The notes under the pieces were generated by a model. The model made no database searches and was not told where the DNA came from. It saw only the letters and a list, made by a program, of their open reading frames with translations. Of a stretch of DNA of 5,953 nt, positions 1 to 5,821 are shown in pieces. Positions within the stretch are counted from its first letter, which is position 1. Each line of letters begins with the position of its first letter. A program made the translations under genes and the position numbers. The stretch covers positions 1 to 5,953 of the forward strand of contig CALHGI010000474.1 of the NCBI GenBank assembly GCA_938029995.1, given 5' to 3'. This stretch comes from an uncultured cyanobacterium (GTDB lineage Bacteria > Cyanobacteriota > Cyanobacteriia > Phormidesmidales > Phormidesmidaceae).

Positions 1-121
1 CACCCCTAGCCATGGACCCAGCTGATTTTCAGAAAGCTGACAGAGAACTTCGATTATTCATCCAAATGAGGAAACTATCTGATATATTTAGTAACTGTGC
101 TTGAAGAAACGTCTTCGACAC
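1..121. other. Region upstream of tRNA-Lys, no convincing gene
   Basis: No recognisable gene. A frame on the plus strand is open from the left edge to a TGA at 102-104 (ATG at 12), but the 30-residue product resembles nothing I know and has no clear ribosome site. A TATATT at 83-88 could be a -10 box for the tRNA, about 34 nt before its 5' end, but I see no matching -35 box. Confidence 0.3.
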
Positions 122-193
122 GGGTTGCTAGCTCAGCGGTAGAGCACTCGGCTTTTAACCGATTGGTCCTGGGTTCGAATCCCAGGCGACCCA
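122..193 (+). tRNA. tRNA-Lys (anticodon UUU)
   Basis: The 72-nt sequence folds into a full cloverleaf. The acceptor stem GGGTTGC pairs with GCGACCC (one G-U pair), the D stem is GCTC/GAGC, and the T arm is CTGGG-TTCGAAT-CCCAG. The anticodon loop CTTTTAA at 152-158 gives anticodon TTT at 154-156, which reads AAA/AAG lysine codons. The top anticodon-stem pair (C27-U43) is a mismatch; I recall the same feature in cyanobacterial tRNA-Lys. The discriminator base is A193 and CCA is not encoded after it, so CCA must be added by nucleotidyltransferase, as is usual in cyanobacteria. No T-rich terminator hairpin is visible immediately downstream. Confidence 0.97.
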
Positions 194-313
194 TATTGAA
201 TGAAATGTAAATATTTTTCAGCAAAAGTATATCCTTTGGAGTTTCTCCGAGGGAGTTATTAGCATTGCCATCTAGTGACCATAGCCGGTGCATAGATGCT
301 GCTATCCTTAATA

Positions 314-356
314 AAACCCTCAGGTTTCAGAAACAACTCGTTATAAACTCAGGGTT
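314..356 (+). promoter_or_regulatory. Inverted repeats in the aldolase leader
   Basis: AACCCT at 315-320 is complementary to AGGGTT at 351-356, and the flanking bases extend this imperfectly (CAGGTTT at 321-327 against AAACTC at 345-350). The left arm can also fold on itself, AAACC (314-318) with GGTTT (323-327) around a CTCA loop. The two pairings exclude each other. This may be an operator dyad or a leader RNA fold. No good -35/-10 pair stands out between here and the gene, so the promoter is unplaced. Confidence 0.3.
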
Positions 357-429
357 GTGACCTAATATTAATGAGTAGGGATACCTATTCGACCCTTTAA
401 TCGAAGCTGCCAAAACGGCAAAAAGTACT

Positions 430-435
430 AGGAGG
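430..435 (+). promoter_or_regulatory. Ribosome binding site of the aldolase gene
   Basis: A perfect AGGAGG lies 5 nt before the ATG at 441. Such a strong site fits an abundant central-carbon enzyme and fixes the start codon. A small TGCC/GGCA hairpin (408-420) lies just upstream and leaves the site free. Confidence 0.85.
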
Positions 436-440
436 ATTAT

Positions 441-1514
441 ATGGCGCTTGTACCTATGCGGCTACTGCTGGACCATGCCGCTGAAAACGGCTACGGCATT
501 CCCGCTTATAACGTGAACAATATGGAGCAGATCCTGGCAATTATGCAGGCTGCTGATGAGACTAATAGCCCTGTGATTTTGCAGGCTTCCCGCGGTGCCC
601 GTAAGTACGCTGGTGAAAACTTCTTGCGCCACCTCGTTCTAGCGGCTATCGAAACCTATCCCCACATTCCTGTGGTGATGCACCAGGACCACGGAAATAG
701 CCCTGCGACTTGCTACTCTGCAATCCGCAATGGCTTTACCAGTGTGATGATGGACGGCTCCCTTGAAGCCGATGCCAAAACTCCCGCTAGCTTTGAGTAC
801 AACGTTAACGTTACGGCTGAAGTCGTTAAGGTTGCCCACTCCATCGGTGCCAGTGTTGAAGGTGAACTAGGTTGCCTAGGCTCCCTGGAAACTGGTCAAG
901 GTGAAGCAGAAGACGGCCATGGTTTTGAAGGCACTCTCAGCAAGGATCAGCTGCTGACTGACCCCGACGAAGCTGTACAGTTCGTTGAGCAGACTCAGGT
1001 TGACGCCCTTGCGGTGGCCATCGGTACTAGCCACGGTGCTTACAAATTTACCCGTAAGCCCACTGGTGAAATCCTAGCCATCAGCCGGATTGCAGAAATT
1101 CACAAGCGTTTGCCCAACACTCACCTGGTAATGCACGGATCTTCCTCCGTTCCCCAGAAGTGGTTGGACATGATTAACGCTAACGGCGGTCAAATTCCTG
1201 AGACCTACGGTGTACCCGTTGAAGAAATTCAGAAGGGTATTAAGAGCGGTGTTCGCAAGGTGAACATCGACACTGATAACCGTCTGGCTATCACTGCGGC
1301 TATCCGCGAAGCGGCCCTTAAGGATCCTGCCAACTTTGATCCTCGCCACTTCCTCAAGCCTTCCATCACGTACATGAAGCAAGTTTGTTCCGACCGCTAC
1401 GAAGCGTTTGGCACAGCTGGCAATGCTACGAAGATCAAGCAGGTTGGTGTTGATATCTTCGCTGCTAAGTACGAAGCTGGTGAGCTTGATGCCAAGGTTG
1501 CTGTTACTGCTTAA
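441..1514 (+). CDS. fbaA: Class II fructose-1,6-bisphosphate aldolase (zinc-dependent)
   Basis: A complete 357-residue class II aldolase, close to the usual length of cyanobacterial and proteobacterial CbbA-type enzymes. It cleaves and forms fructose-1,6-bisphosphate from dihydroxyacetone phosphate and glyceraldehyde-3-phosphate in the cytosol. In cyanobacteria this class normally also makes sedoheptulose-1,7-bisphosphate in the Calvin cycle (family knowledge). Visible motifs are HQDHG at 81-85 (catalytic Asp83 and zinc ligand His84), VMMDGS at 102-107, EGELG at 140-144, GTSHGAYK at 195-202 (zinc His198), VMHGSSS at 230-236 (zinc His232) and the phosphate-binding NIDTDNR at 275-281. All expected metal and catalytic residues are present, so it should be active. 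The start is fixed by the AGGAGG at 430-435. The gene is probably monocistronic: a strong terminator follows at 1565. The name fbaA (also cbbA or fda) rests on family recognition. Confidence 0.97.
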   Translation: MALVPMRLLLDHAAENGYGIPAYNVNNMEQILAIMQAADETNSPVILQASRGARKYAGENFLRHLVLAAIETYPHIPVVMHQDHGNSPATCYSAIRNGFTSVMMDGSLEADAKTPASFEYNVNVTAEVVKVAHSIGASVEGELGCLGSLETGQGEAEDGHGFEGTLSKDQLLTDPDEAVQFVEQTQVDALAVAIGTSHGAYKFTRKPTGEILAISRIAEIHKRLPNTHLVMHGSSSVPQKWLDMINANGGQIPETYGVPVEEIQKGIKSGVRKVNIDTDNRLAITAAIREAALKDPANFDPRHFLKPSITYMKQVCSDRYEAFGTAGNATKIKQVGVDIFAAKYEAGELDAKVAVTA

Positions 1515-1564
1515 GTTTCAGTGCAACGTTAGTCCAAGGGCTAGCGTCGTTCATACATGACTAG

Positions 1565-1598
1565 AAAGGTTGAGGGCTAAGCCCTCAACCTTTTTTTT
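1565..1598 (+). terminator. Rho-independent terminator of the aldolase gene
   Basis: A perfect 13-bp stem (1565-1577 with 1581-1593), a TAA loop and a run of eight T (1591-1598). The last two T are also part of the stop codon of the convergent methyltransferase gene (1597-1599). Read on the minus strand, the same hairpin is followed by only three T, so it may stop the methyltransferase transcript only weakly. Confidence 0.93.
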
Positions 1599-2640
1599 AT
1601 GCTTTCTTGGCCACCCAATACTTACTCATAAAGTGGTTCGACACGGCCACATCCCTAAAGCCCGCCGACTCTAGACGCGCCGTCATATCATCGGTGCTGT
1701 AGTGGCGATAGTAAGGCTCATGGAAAATGGTGGGAAAGTTTTCCATCATCGGCGCAAACTCAGGGGTATCTACCTTTTGGATGGAGTCGCAAATAATAAA
1801 TACACCGCCGGGTTTGGTCACTCGGTAACACTCATTGATCACCGTTTGCCGCACCTCTGCAGGCAACTCATGGAATAAAAAGACGCTGACCGTCGCATCG
1901 AAGTACCCTTCTAGGTACGGCAATGACTCAGCATTGGCATGAATCAGCTGGGGCAAGGTGCCGGGTTCTTTACTCAACAGCTCATTGGCTTTGCGCAAAT
2001 AGGTGGGGGATAGATCCACACCATGCAGGGACGTTTGCGGCAGGGTATCCCGAATCATCTTGAGGGTACGCCCCGTGCCACAGGCCACATCCAGAACCTT
2101 GGGAAACCCAGGCAGATGGTCTAAATGCCCCTTGAGGGGAGCTAATATGCGGCGACGCATGGCATCCGCCGAACCATTGAATAAAATTTCCACCTGGAGA
2201 TCGTAGAGGTGGGCTGACATTTCCCCTAGGTAGCCATCGGTTTGATGGTGAAAGTTTTGCAGATAATAATCGGGATAGCCTTCCGTGCTGACATCCGTGC
2301 CAAAATCCTGATATTGCTTCTTTTTGGAACGGTCCCACACGCTGGGAGTATCCCAAACCACCGCTGGATAATACTTAAAAAAGTCATCCCAGGGATTATC
2401 AAACAGCAGCTGCTTAGGGTAGACCCCCGCATCAGCATCTTGCCAGTCGACTTCGGTCAACTCATCCAGGCGCTGCTTCAAAATAGCGAGGGTGGCGGTG
2501 GGAATTTCTGACGTACGACCGGGCTCAACGGGGGAAACGACTTCGCGAATTCGACCGAGTAACGTCTTATGGGTATACCCAAATGCTTGTTTGCCTTGTT
2601 GAAAGGTTTGATAGGCAAGTTTTGTCAATGTATCTGGCAT
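1597..2640 (-). CDS. Class I SAM-dependent methyltransferase, substrate unknown
   Basis: A 347-residue protein with a C-terminal Rossmann-type methyltransferase domain. Numbered from the ATG at 2640, motif I is DVACGTGR at 184-191 (the SAM-binding glycine loop), the acidic end of strand 2 is HGVDLSP at 206-212, NAESLPY (236-242) and FLFHELP (254-260) form the motif II region, and PGGVFIICDS is at 277-286. This pattern is typical of the UbiE/Methyltransf_11 superfamily. The N-terminal 170 or so residues are not a standard domain; they are rich in Trp, Tyr and Asp (for example NPWDDFF and YYPAVVWD), which suggests a family-specific substrate-recognition part. I recall similar long methyltransferases in cyanobacteria without an assigned substrate. 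A TTG at 2652 would add four residues, but the ATG at 2640 is preferred; neither has a clear Shine-Dalgarno. The gene converges on the aldolase gene and diverges from rpoZ. Confidence 0.88.
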   Translation of the reverse strand: MPDTLTKLAYQTFQQGKQAFGYTHKTLLGRIREVVSPVEPGRTSEIPTATLAILKQRLDELTEVDWQDADAGVYPKQLLFDNPWDDFFKYYPAVVWDTPSVWDRSKKKQYQDFGTDVSTEGYPDYYLQNFHHQTDGYLGEMSAHLYDLQVEILFNGSADAMRRRILAPLKGHLDHLPGFPKVLDVACGTGRTLKMIRDTLPQTSLHGVDLSPTYLRKANELLSKEPGTLPQLIHANAESLPYLEGYFDATVSVFLFHELPAEVRQTVINECYRVTKPGGVFIICDSIQKVDTPEFAPMMENFPTIFHEPYYRHYSTDDMTARLESAGFRDVAVSNHFMSKYWVAKKA

Positions 2641-2679
2641 AGCTCTGAGCAAACAACGGGGTAATGATTAGGTGTGGAT

Positions 2680-2695
2680 TGCATGGACACATGCA
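2680..2695. repeat. Short palindrome in the methyltransferase leader
   Basis: TGCATG at 2680-2685 and CATGCA at 2690-2695 form a perfect 6-bp stem with a GACA loop. There is no T-run, so it is not a terminator. It lies 40 nt before the methyltransferase start and could affect its mRNA. Confidence 0.4.
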
Positions 2696-2727
2696 GCAAA
2701 AACCTTGGATCAACTCAATGAATTGGG

Positions 2728-2743
2728 CATTGCCTGGGCAATG
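2728..2743. promoter_or_regulatory. Operator-like 16-bp palindrome
   Basis: CATTGCC (2728-2734) and GGCAATG (2737-2743) are perfect inverted copies separated by 2 bp. Near-contiguous dyads of this size between divergent genes are typical of dimeric regulator sites. It would sit inside the predicted methyltransferase leader, so an RNA role is also possible. No regulator is encoded nearby. Confidence 0.4.
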
Positions 2744-2934
2744 GGTGGGCATCGACAACTACATCGTCAATTGCAGCATTCAATTTAGACCTGATCAAAG
2801 AATATTCACATGTTAATCATTGTAAAAGTTTATGAAAAGAAGGGGGAGGATAAAGACCCACCTCAATACCCTGATTAGAGGAAAGCTGCGCTAATATGGA
2901 CGGGTTGTAAGACCCAGCCATAGAGGATTACTTG

Positions 2935-3159
2935 ATGAAGCGTCTGTCCATTGATACCACCCAGATGATGCGCCGCACAGAAGACTTGATTAGTGCGGCA
3001 TCCAATCGTTACCGCATCACTGTTCAGGTGGCAAACCGGGCGCAGCGTCGTCGTTTCGAAGAATTTGACAACATTGACGAGTCCCGCATGAAGCCCGTAT
3101 TGCGCGCCATTGTGGAAATGTCCGATGAACTGACTCAGCCCGAAATCATCGGCGAATAG
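2935..3159 (+). CDS. rpoZ: DNA-directed RNA polymerase omega subunit
   Basis: A 74-residue protein matching the cyanobacterial omega subunit along its whole length. Diagnostic stretches are [20 protein letters not shown] at 17-36, the basic run [12 protein letters not shown] at 37-48 and the C-terminal [12 protein letters not shown] at 61-72. Omega binds the beta' subunit and helps assemble and stabilise RNA polymerase; in cyanobacteria its loss alters sigma-factor recruitment (family knowledge). The ATG at 2935 is chosen over a TTG at 2932 because AGAGGA (2922-2927) is 7 nt upstream and homologues begin with a short M-x-K-R segment. The gene is divergent from the methyltransferase and 109 nt before a same-strand exported protein. 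An imperfect stem (CGGAGA 3170-3175 with TCTCCG 3208-3213) follows, but it has no T-run and is not a clear terminator. Confidence 0.96.
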   Translation: MKRLSIDTTQMMRRTEDLISAASNRYRITVQVANRAQRRRFEEFDNIDESRMKPVLRAIVEMSDELTQPEIIGE

Positions 3160-3268
3160 GTCTGATTTGCGGAGAGCCTGGCATTCATACACCGATGGGC
3201 TAGGTTTTCTCCGTATATACAACTAGCAAGTATTTATTTAATTATTAATCGCACTAACGCCTAGCGAT

Positions 3269-3676
3269 ATGGGTAAGCAGCTTAAGTTCTGGTTTTTGAC
3301 CATCCTGACCACCCTGATGGTTTTGGCTGGCAGCATTTTACAGGTGGGTGAACCGTTAATGGCCGCCCAGTCTACGCCTGCGGTCGCCATTGCCAATCAG
3401 TTATACCGTCAATATCCCAACATTCCTCGGGTACCCCAGGCCAACACCACCCTCCTGAGTCGATTTATTGAGTATCACCTTGATACCCAGGCCCGGCCTG
3501 GCCAGTATCACTTCGACTGGGAGCTATCCATGGCCGATTATCTGGATATTGCCTATGGCCACCATCTGGCCATCCCGGCTACGGCCAACGACACCGACAA
3601 ACTGGCCATGCAGGATCTCAGTCGTCAACAGCGCCACGACCTTGTACGGAGCCTAGAGGATCGCTTTGCCCAATGA
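3269..3676 (+). CDS. Small exported protein of unknown function, conserved in cyanobacteria
   Basis: A 135-residue protein. The N-terminus has a basic start (MGKQLK) followed by a hydrophobic stretch at about 7-27, consistent with a Sec signal peptide or anchor. A possible signal peptidase site is near the Ala32-Ala33 pair, though the -3 residue is not ideal. There is no lipobox cysteine, and the protein has no cysteine at all. The mature part contains YHFDWELSMADYLDIA (about 80-95) and ends in a helical segment with DLSRQQRHDLVRSLEDRF. I recall a cyanobacterial family with the same pattern (a DWKLT-ADYLG-like motif and a C-terminal R-x-ALVQAL-like helix) but no known function. The ribosome site before the ATG at 3269 is poor. 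The stop overlaps the next start by ATGA (3673-3676), so translation of the two is probably coupled. Location is likely periplasm or thylakoid lumen (inference). Confidence 0.75.
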   Translation: MGKQLKFWFLTILTTLMVLAGSILQVGEPLMAAQSTPAVAIANQLYRQYPNIPRVPQANTTLLSRFIEYHLDTQARPGQYHFDWELSMADYLDIAYGHHLAIPATANDTDKLAMQDLSRQQRHDLVRSLEDRFAQ

Positions 3677-4038
3677 CGGCCATGCTCCAGGAGGGGGATG
3701 GCTGGCGGTTGGGCTGGAATGAAGAGCGTGAACCGTTTAAAGCCTTGGTCGGTGGCCAGTATTGGGCTATGGAGCTGACCCAGGATGAATTTGAGGATCT
3801 GCGGCGTCTAGCGCAACAGCTGGCCCACACCATGGCGGCCATGGCGGCCGAGCTGATGCCCGACGAGCACATCACCTGCGAACAAGAAACTGCCCAGTTA
3901 TGGATAGAGGCTGAGGGAGCCTGCCATAGCTACGATTTGCGGTTTATTTTGCTCCACGGTCGTGGGGGTGAAGGGGCATGGCCCGCCGCCGTTGTGCCTG
4001 CGGTCCTAGAGGGCCTAGCCCGCATCAATGTATTTTGA
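3673..4038 (+). CDS. DUF1818 family protein
   Basis: A 121-residue soluble protein matching the cyanobacterial DUF1818 family end to end. Conserved points are GWRLGW at 10-15, YWAMELT at 30-36, the helix at 39-62, CEQET at 69-73, LWIEAEG at 76-82, LLHGRGGEGAWPA at 93-105 and a C-terminal NVF. The function is unknown. As I recall, structural-genomics models put this family in the same fold class as PC4/Whirly single-stranded DNA-binding domains, which makes a nucleic-acid role possible but unproven. The start overlaps the preceding stop (ATGA). An alternative ATG at 3682 (residue 4) is also possible; a purine-rich GGAGGGGGA inside the gene at 3690-3698 follows both starts. Residues 53-59 come from a tandem 9-bp duplication. 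No clear terminator follows. Confidence 0.9.
   Translation: MTAMLQEGDGWRLGWNEEREPFKALVGGQYWAMELTQDEFEDLRRLAQQLAHTMAAMAAELMPDEHITCEQETAQLWIEAEGACHSYDLRFILLHGRGGEGAWPAAVVPAVLEGLARINVF
3830..3847 (+). repeat. Tandem 9-bp duplication in the DUF1818 gene
   Basis: CCATGGCGG occurs twice back to back, giving the peptide TMAAMAAE in the middle of the long helix. The length is a multiple of three, so the frame is kept. It was probably created by slippage. Confidence 0.8.
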
Positions 4039-4076
4039 TGTGTTAGTGGCTGAGTGCTTTAAACTGGGCACAAAGA

Positions 4077-4205
4077 ATGAGTTTATTTAGGGATATATTC
4101 GTCGTTCGGTGGCTGCCATCAGAAATTGGGACACCAGAACGTGAAGAGCTGATCTATCTGACCATCAGAGTGCAGAACGTATATGAAAAAACTAAAGGTC
4201 GTTAG
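4077..4205 (+). CDS. Possible small ORF overlapping the peptidase start
   Basis: An open frame of 42 codons (ATG 4077, TAG 4203-4205) fills most of the gap before the M15 peptidase and overlaps its first 23 nt in another frame. The product begins MSLFRDIFVVRWL and contains a charged EREELIYLTIRV segment; it resembles no family I know. The frame is open upstream to a TAG at 4044-4046, so it could also be a remnant. No good ribosome site precedes the ATG. It may be translated as a coupled leader, or be chance. Confidence 0.2.
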   Translation: MSLFRDIFVVRWLPSEIGTPEREELIYLTIRVQNVYEKTKGR

Positions 4206-5361
4206 TGACACACAGTTTAAACAGCGTCCTGGGCTGTCAAACGAGCTGTCTAGGCAGGAAAAGGTCTTTGTTGCCAATGGGACGGAGTTTGACCTCACCC
4301 ATTTAGATGTGGTGCGGGATGGTCATTTGAAGGTGACCTTGGCCACGCCGTTGGGTCCGGCGAATCAGACGAGTTGGTACGTTTATAAGCCAGATGTCAG
4401 GGTCTATGACACGAATATTAGGCTGACGGTGACAAGCGATACGCTGTTTAAGCAGCGGCCGGTGTTGTCGAATCAGCTGGGTGAACGGGAAAAGGTTTTT
4501 GTTCCTAATGGGACGGACTATTATTTACAGTCTTATTTGCCGGCGGAAGGGCAGCATGTGAAGGTTGCGATCGCAAATGCCTTCCTTGGTCCCGAGAATC
4601 GTACAGTTTGGTATGTTTACAAGCCCGACATCCGCATCATCGGCGATACCATTACCCTAACGGTCACCAGCGACACCCTTTTCAAAACGTCGCCCCAGAT
4701 GTCATCGCAGCTGAGTAATGCGGATAAGGTTTTTGTTAAAAATACCACCGAACTGGAGCTGGTGAACCATGAATTGGCCCCGGCGAACCATGTCAAAATA
4801 GAACTCGCTGAACCTAATTTCAGCAATCGGTCTGAACTGATTTGGTATGCCTATAAGCCTGATTTGCAGATCGAGGGCAACGAAAAAGAGAACCAGCCCA
4901 AAAATGAAACTCCAGCCCCTAAACCCATAGGTCCCTACGTTAAGCTGCCGGGGTTTCGCGGCAACTTTTACCTATCGCAACCCATCATTCCCGGTGGCAA
5001 CTTTACCTGGGGAGAGGCGACCCATGGCGGCAGCCGCATTCCGGTGGATCGTAATGTGGTCTATGGCATCATTCGCATTGCTCGGGTAATGGAAGAGGTG
5101 CGTAATCGGCTGGGGGGGCGGCCCATTACCGTCAACTCCTGGTATCGTGACCCGGTGACTAACCGACGGGTGGGTGGTGCTAGTCGTTCCAGTCATTTAA
5201 GGGGCGACGCGGTTGATTTTGTGGCTCCTGGCATTCATCCCTATGATGTCTACGATCGGCTGAACCGTTGGTGGGGGTCGAAGGGGGGTTTGGCTAGCGC
5301 TACGGTGTTTACCCACATTGATGCGCGGGGGTACTATGCGCGCTGGAGCTACGGGTTTTAG
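4183..5361 (+). CDS. Modular M15-family zinc peptidase with three N-terminal repeats
   Basis: A 392-residue protein. Residues 2-227 are three repeats of about 78 residues, each opening with a VxSDTxFK-like motif (SDTQFK 8-13, SDTLFK 85-90, SDTLFK 163-168) and closing with WY[VA]YKPD (65-71, 143-149, 221-227). They look like small beta-barrel (SH3-like) binding modules known to me from cyanobacterial proteins. A hydrophilic Pro/Lys/Glu linker (about 232-250) joins them to a C-terminal M15_3-type domain (about 255-392). The zinc ligands should be His338 and Asp345 in SSHLRGDAVDF and His378 in FTHIDARG. Family members cleave D-Ala-D-Ala or related peptidoglycan cross-links, so a murein hydrolase role is likely. 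The VanX-type glutamate three residues before the last His is Val375 here; Asp380 may be the acidic residue instead. No signal peptide is present, and an in-frame TGA at 4159-4161 rules out a longer N-terminus. No Shine-Dalgarno is obvious. Confidence 0.87.
   Translation: MKKLKVVSDTQFKQRPGLSNELSRQEKVFVANGTEFDLTHLDVVRDGHLKVTLATPLGPANQTSWYVYKPDVRVYDTNIRLTVTSDTLFKQRPVLSNQLGEREKVFVPNGTDYYLQSYLPAEGQHVKVAIANAFLGPENRTVWYVYKPDIRIIGDTITLTVTSDTLFKTSPQMSSQLSNADKVFVKNTTELELVNHELAPANHVKIELAEPNFSNRSELIWYAYKPDLQIEGNEKENQPKNETPAPKPIGPYVKLPGFRGNFYLSQPIIPGGNFTWGEATHGGSRIPVDRNVVYGIIRIARVMEEVRNRLGGRPITVNSWYRDPVTNRRVGGASRSSHLRGDAVDFVAPGIHPYDVYDRLNRWWGSKGGLASATVFTHIDARGYYARWSYGF
4567..4574. repeat. HIP1 octamer
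   Basis: GCGATCGC, the highly iterated palindrome of many cyanobacterial genomes, inside the peptidase gene. It is the only exact copy I found in this window. Confidence 0.85.
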
Positions 5362-5494
5362 GTCTGACGGACTAGGCAATATGGGGCTGTTACCCCCAGT
5401 TATCAACCTAACGGCCCAGCATACACATGATGGGTTATTCCGCTAAAGTTTTTGGACCGTTCATACAAAAAACTACCCAAACACCCGAACAGTC
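5362..5494. other. Intergenic region between convergent genes, weak stem-loops
   Basis: No gene seen. TGGGG (5382-5386) can pair with CCCCA (5394-5398) shortly after the peptidase stop. GGACCGTTC (5454-5462) pairs with GAACAGTCC (5487-5495) except for one G-U or mismatch position, enclosing a 24-nt loop that includes AAAAAA at 5467-5472. Neither has a T-run directly after the stem, so they are only weak terminator candidates for the two convergent transcripts. Confidence 0.35.
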
Positions 5495-5821
5495 CTAACT
5501 AGTACTTTTGACCTGGTTGTAAACCGCCCACATCAGGGCACTGGCAGCTTCCTGACGAAAGTCATCATCGTTCATTAGCCGGGTAAATATCTCCTCATTA
5601 CCTTCCATGCGCTCTATAAAGAGGTTTTCTAGGAGCTTGCCAAAGACGGGTTCGAAGTTTTCAGCGGAGTTAACAGCGGCAGCCTGACGGATTTGTTCAT
5701 TGGCGACGGCGGTTTCGCGCATCTGATCGAAAAATAGCTGATTGGCCAGGGTAAACTCCGTGGAAAAGCTAAATGAACGCTTTTCCACGGAGTTTGCTTG
5801 TGCTGTGCTGGAGTTGGTCAA
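5495..5821 (-). CDS. ORF resembling the C-terminal end of type I restriction HsdR subunits
   Basis: A 108-residue open frame, mostly helical. The segment from about residue 27 to 103, with ENFEPVFGKLLENLFIERM (54-72), EGNEEIFTRLMNDDDFR (73-89) and a final WAVYNQV (98-104), resembles the extreme C-terminus of some HsdR (type I restriction, motor/nuclease subunit) proteins as I remember them. No ATPase or nuclease motif is present, so alone it cannot be a restriction enzyme. The start is uncertain: the frame opens at a TTG (5821) that directly follows a TAG in the same frame, with no Shine-Dalgarno, and an internal ATG (residue 34, 5720-5722) would give 75 residues. A perfect 17-bp inverted repeat covers residues 9-23. 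It could be a gene remnant, the 3' part of a gene broken by the TAG, or a small stand-alone protein. Confidence 0.5.
   Translation of the reverse strand: MTNSSTAQANSVEKRSFSFSTEFTLANQLFFDQMRETAVANEQIRQAAAVNSAENFEPVFGKLLENLFIERMEGNEEIFTRLMNDDDFRQEAASALMWAVYNQVKSTS
5753..5795. repeat. Perfect 17-bp inverted repeat inside the HsdR-like ORF
   Basis: AAACTCCGTGGAAAAGC (5753-5769) and its exact reverse complement (5779-5795) flank a 9-nt loop. No T-run follows on either strand, so it is not a standard terminator. It encodes part of the peptide NSVEKRSFSFSTEF on the minus strand. Both arms fit a stable mRNA hairpin 26 nt after the TAG at 5822-5824. Confidence 0.9.

Larger units (their letters stand above)
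2641..2934. promoter_or_regulatory. Divergent intergenic region between methyltransferase and rpoZ
   Basis: About 290 nt without a credible gene; it should hold promoters for both flanking genes. For the methyltransferase, a minus-strand TTTACA (2821-2826) and TATTCT (2799-2804), 16 nt apart, are the best candidate, giving a leader of about 150 nt. For rpoZ, TAATAT at 2892-2897 is a possible -10 without a good -35. Two palindromes lie in the methyltransferase leader (2680-2695 and 2728-2743). A small stem with a GTAA loop (2902-2915) lies just before the rpoZ ribosome site. I saw no GTA-N8-TAC site of the NtcA type. Confidence 0.45.

Noticed and set aside
12..104. Plus-strand 30-codon frame before the tRNA
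   Set aside because: Short, no ribosome site, no recognisable product; it also reaches the window edge, so a gene end cannot be excluded but is not supported.
122..193. tRNA-Lys as an attachment site for an integrated element
   Set aside because: No integrase and no repeated tRNA 3' end found in the window; the neighbour is a core metabolic gene.
75..293. Minus-strand open frame of 72 codons across the tRNA
   Set aside because: Its core is the reverse complement of tRNA-Lys, a classic false ORF; no ribosome site or family match.
639..1382. Two minus-strand open frames inside the aldolase gene
   Set aside because: Antisense shadows of a fully conserved coding region.
1982..2758. Several open frames on both strands within or beside the methyltransferase gene
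   Set aside because: They overlap conserved methyltransferase motifs in other frames and have low-complexity or unrecognisable products.
3170..3213. Stem after rpoZ as a Rho-independent terminator
   Set aside because: Arms of 6 bp with a long loop and no T-run; read-through into the next gene seems likely.
2875..3222. Minus-strand frame of 115 codons across rpoZ
   Set aside because: Antisense to the conserved rpoZ; no family resemblance.
4054..4071. GTGC/GCAC hairpin after the DUF1818 gene as a terminator
   Set aside because: Only 4 bp of stem and no T-run.
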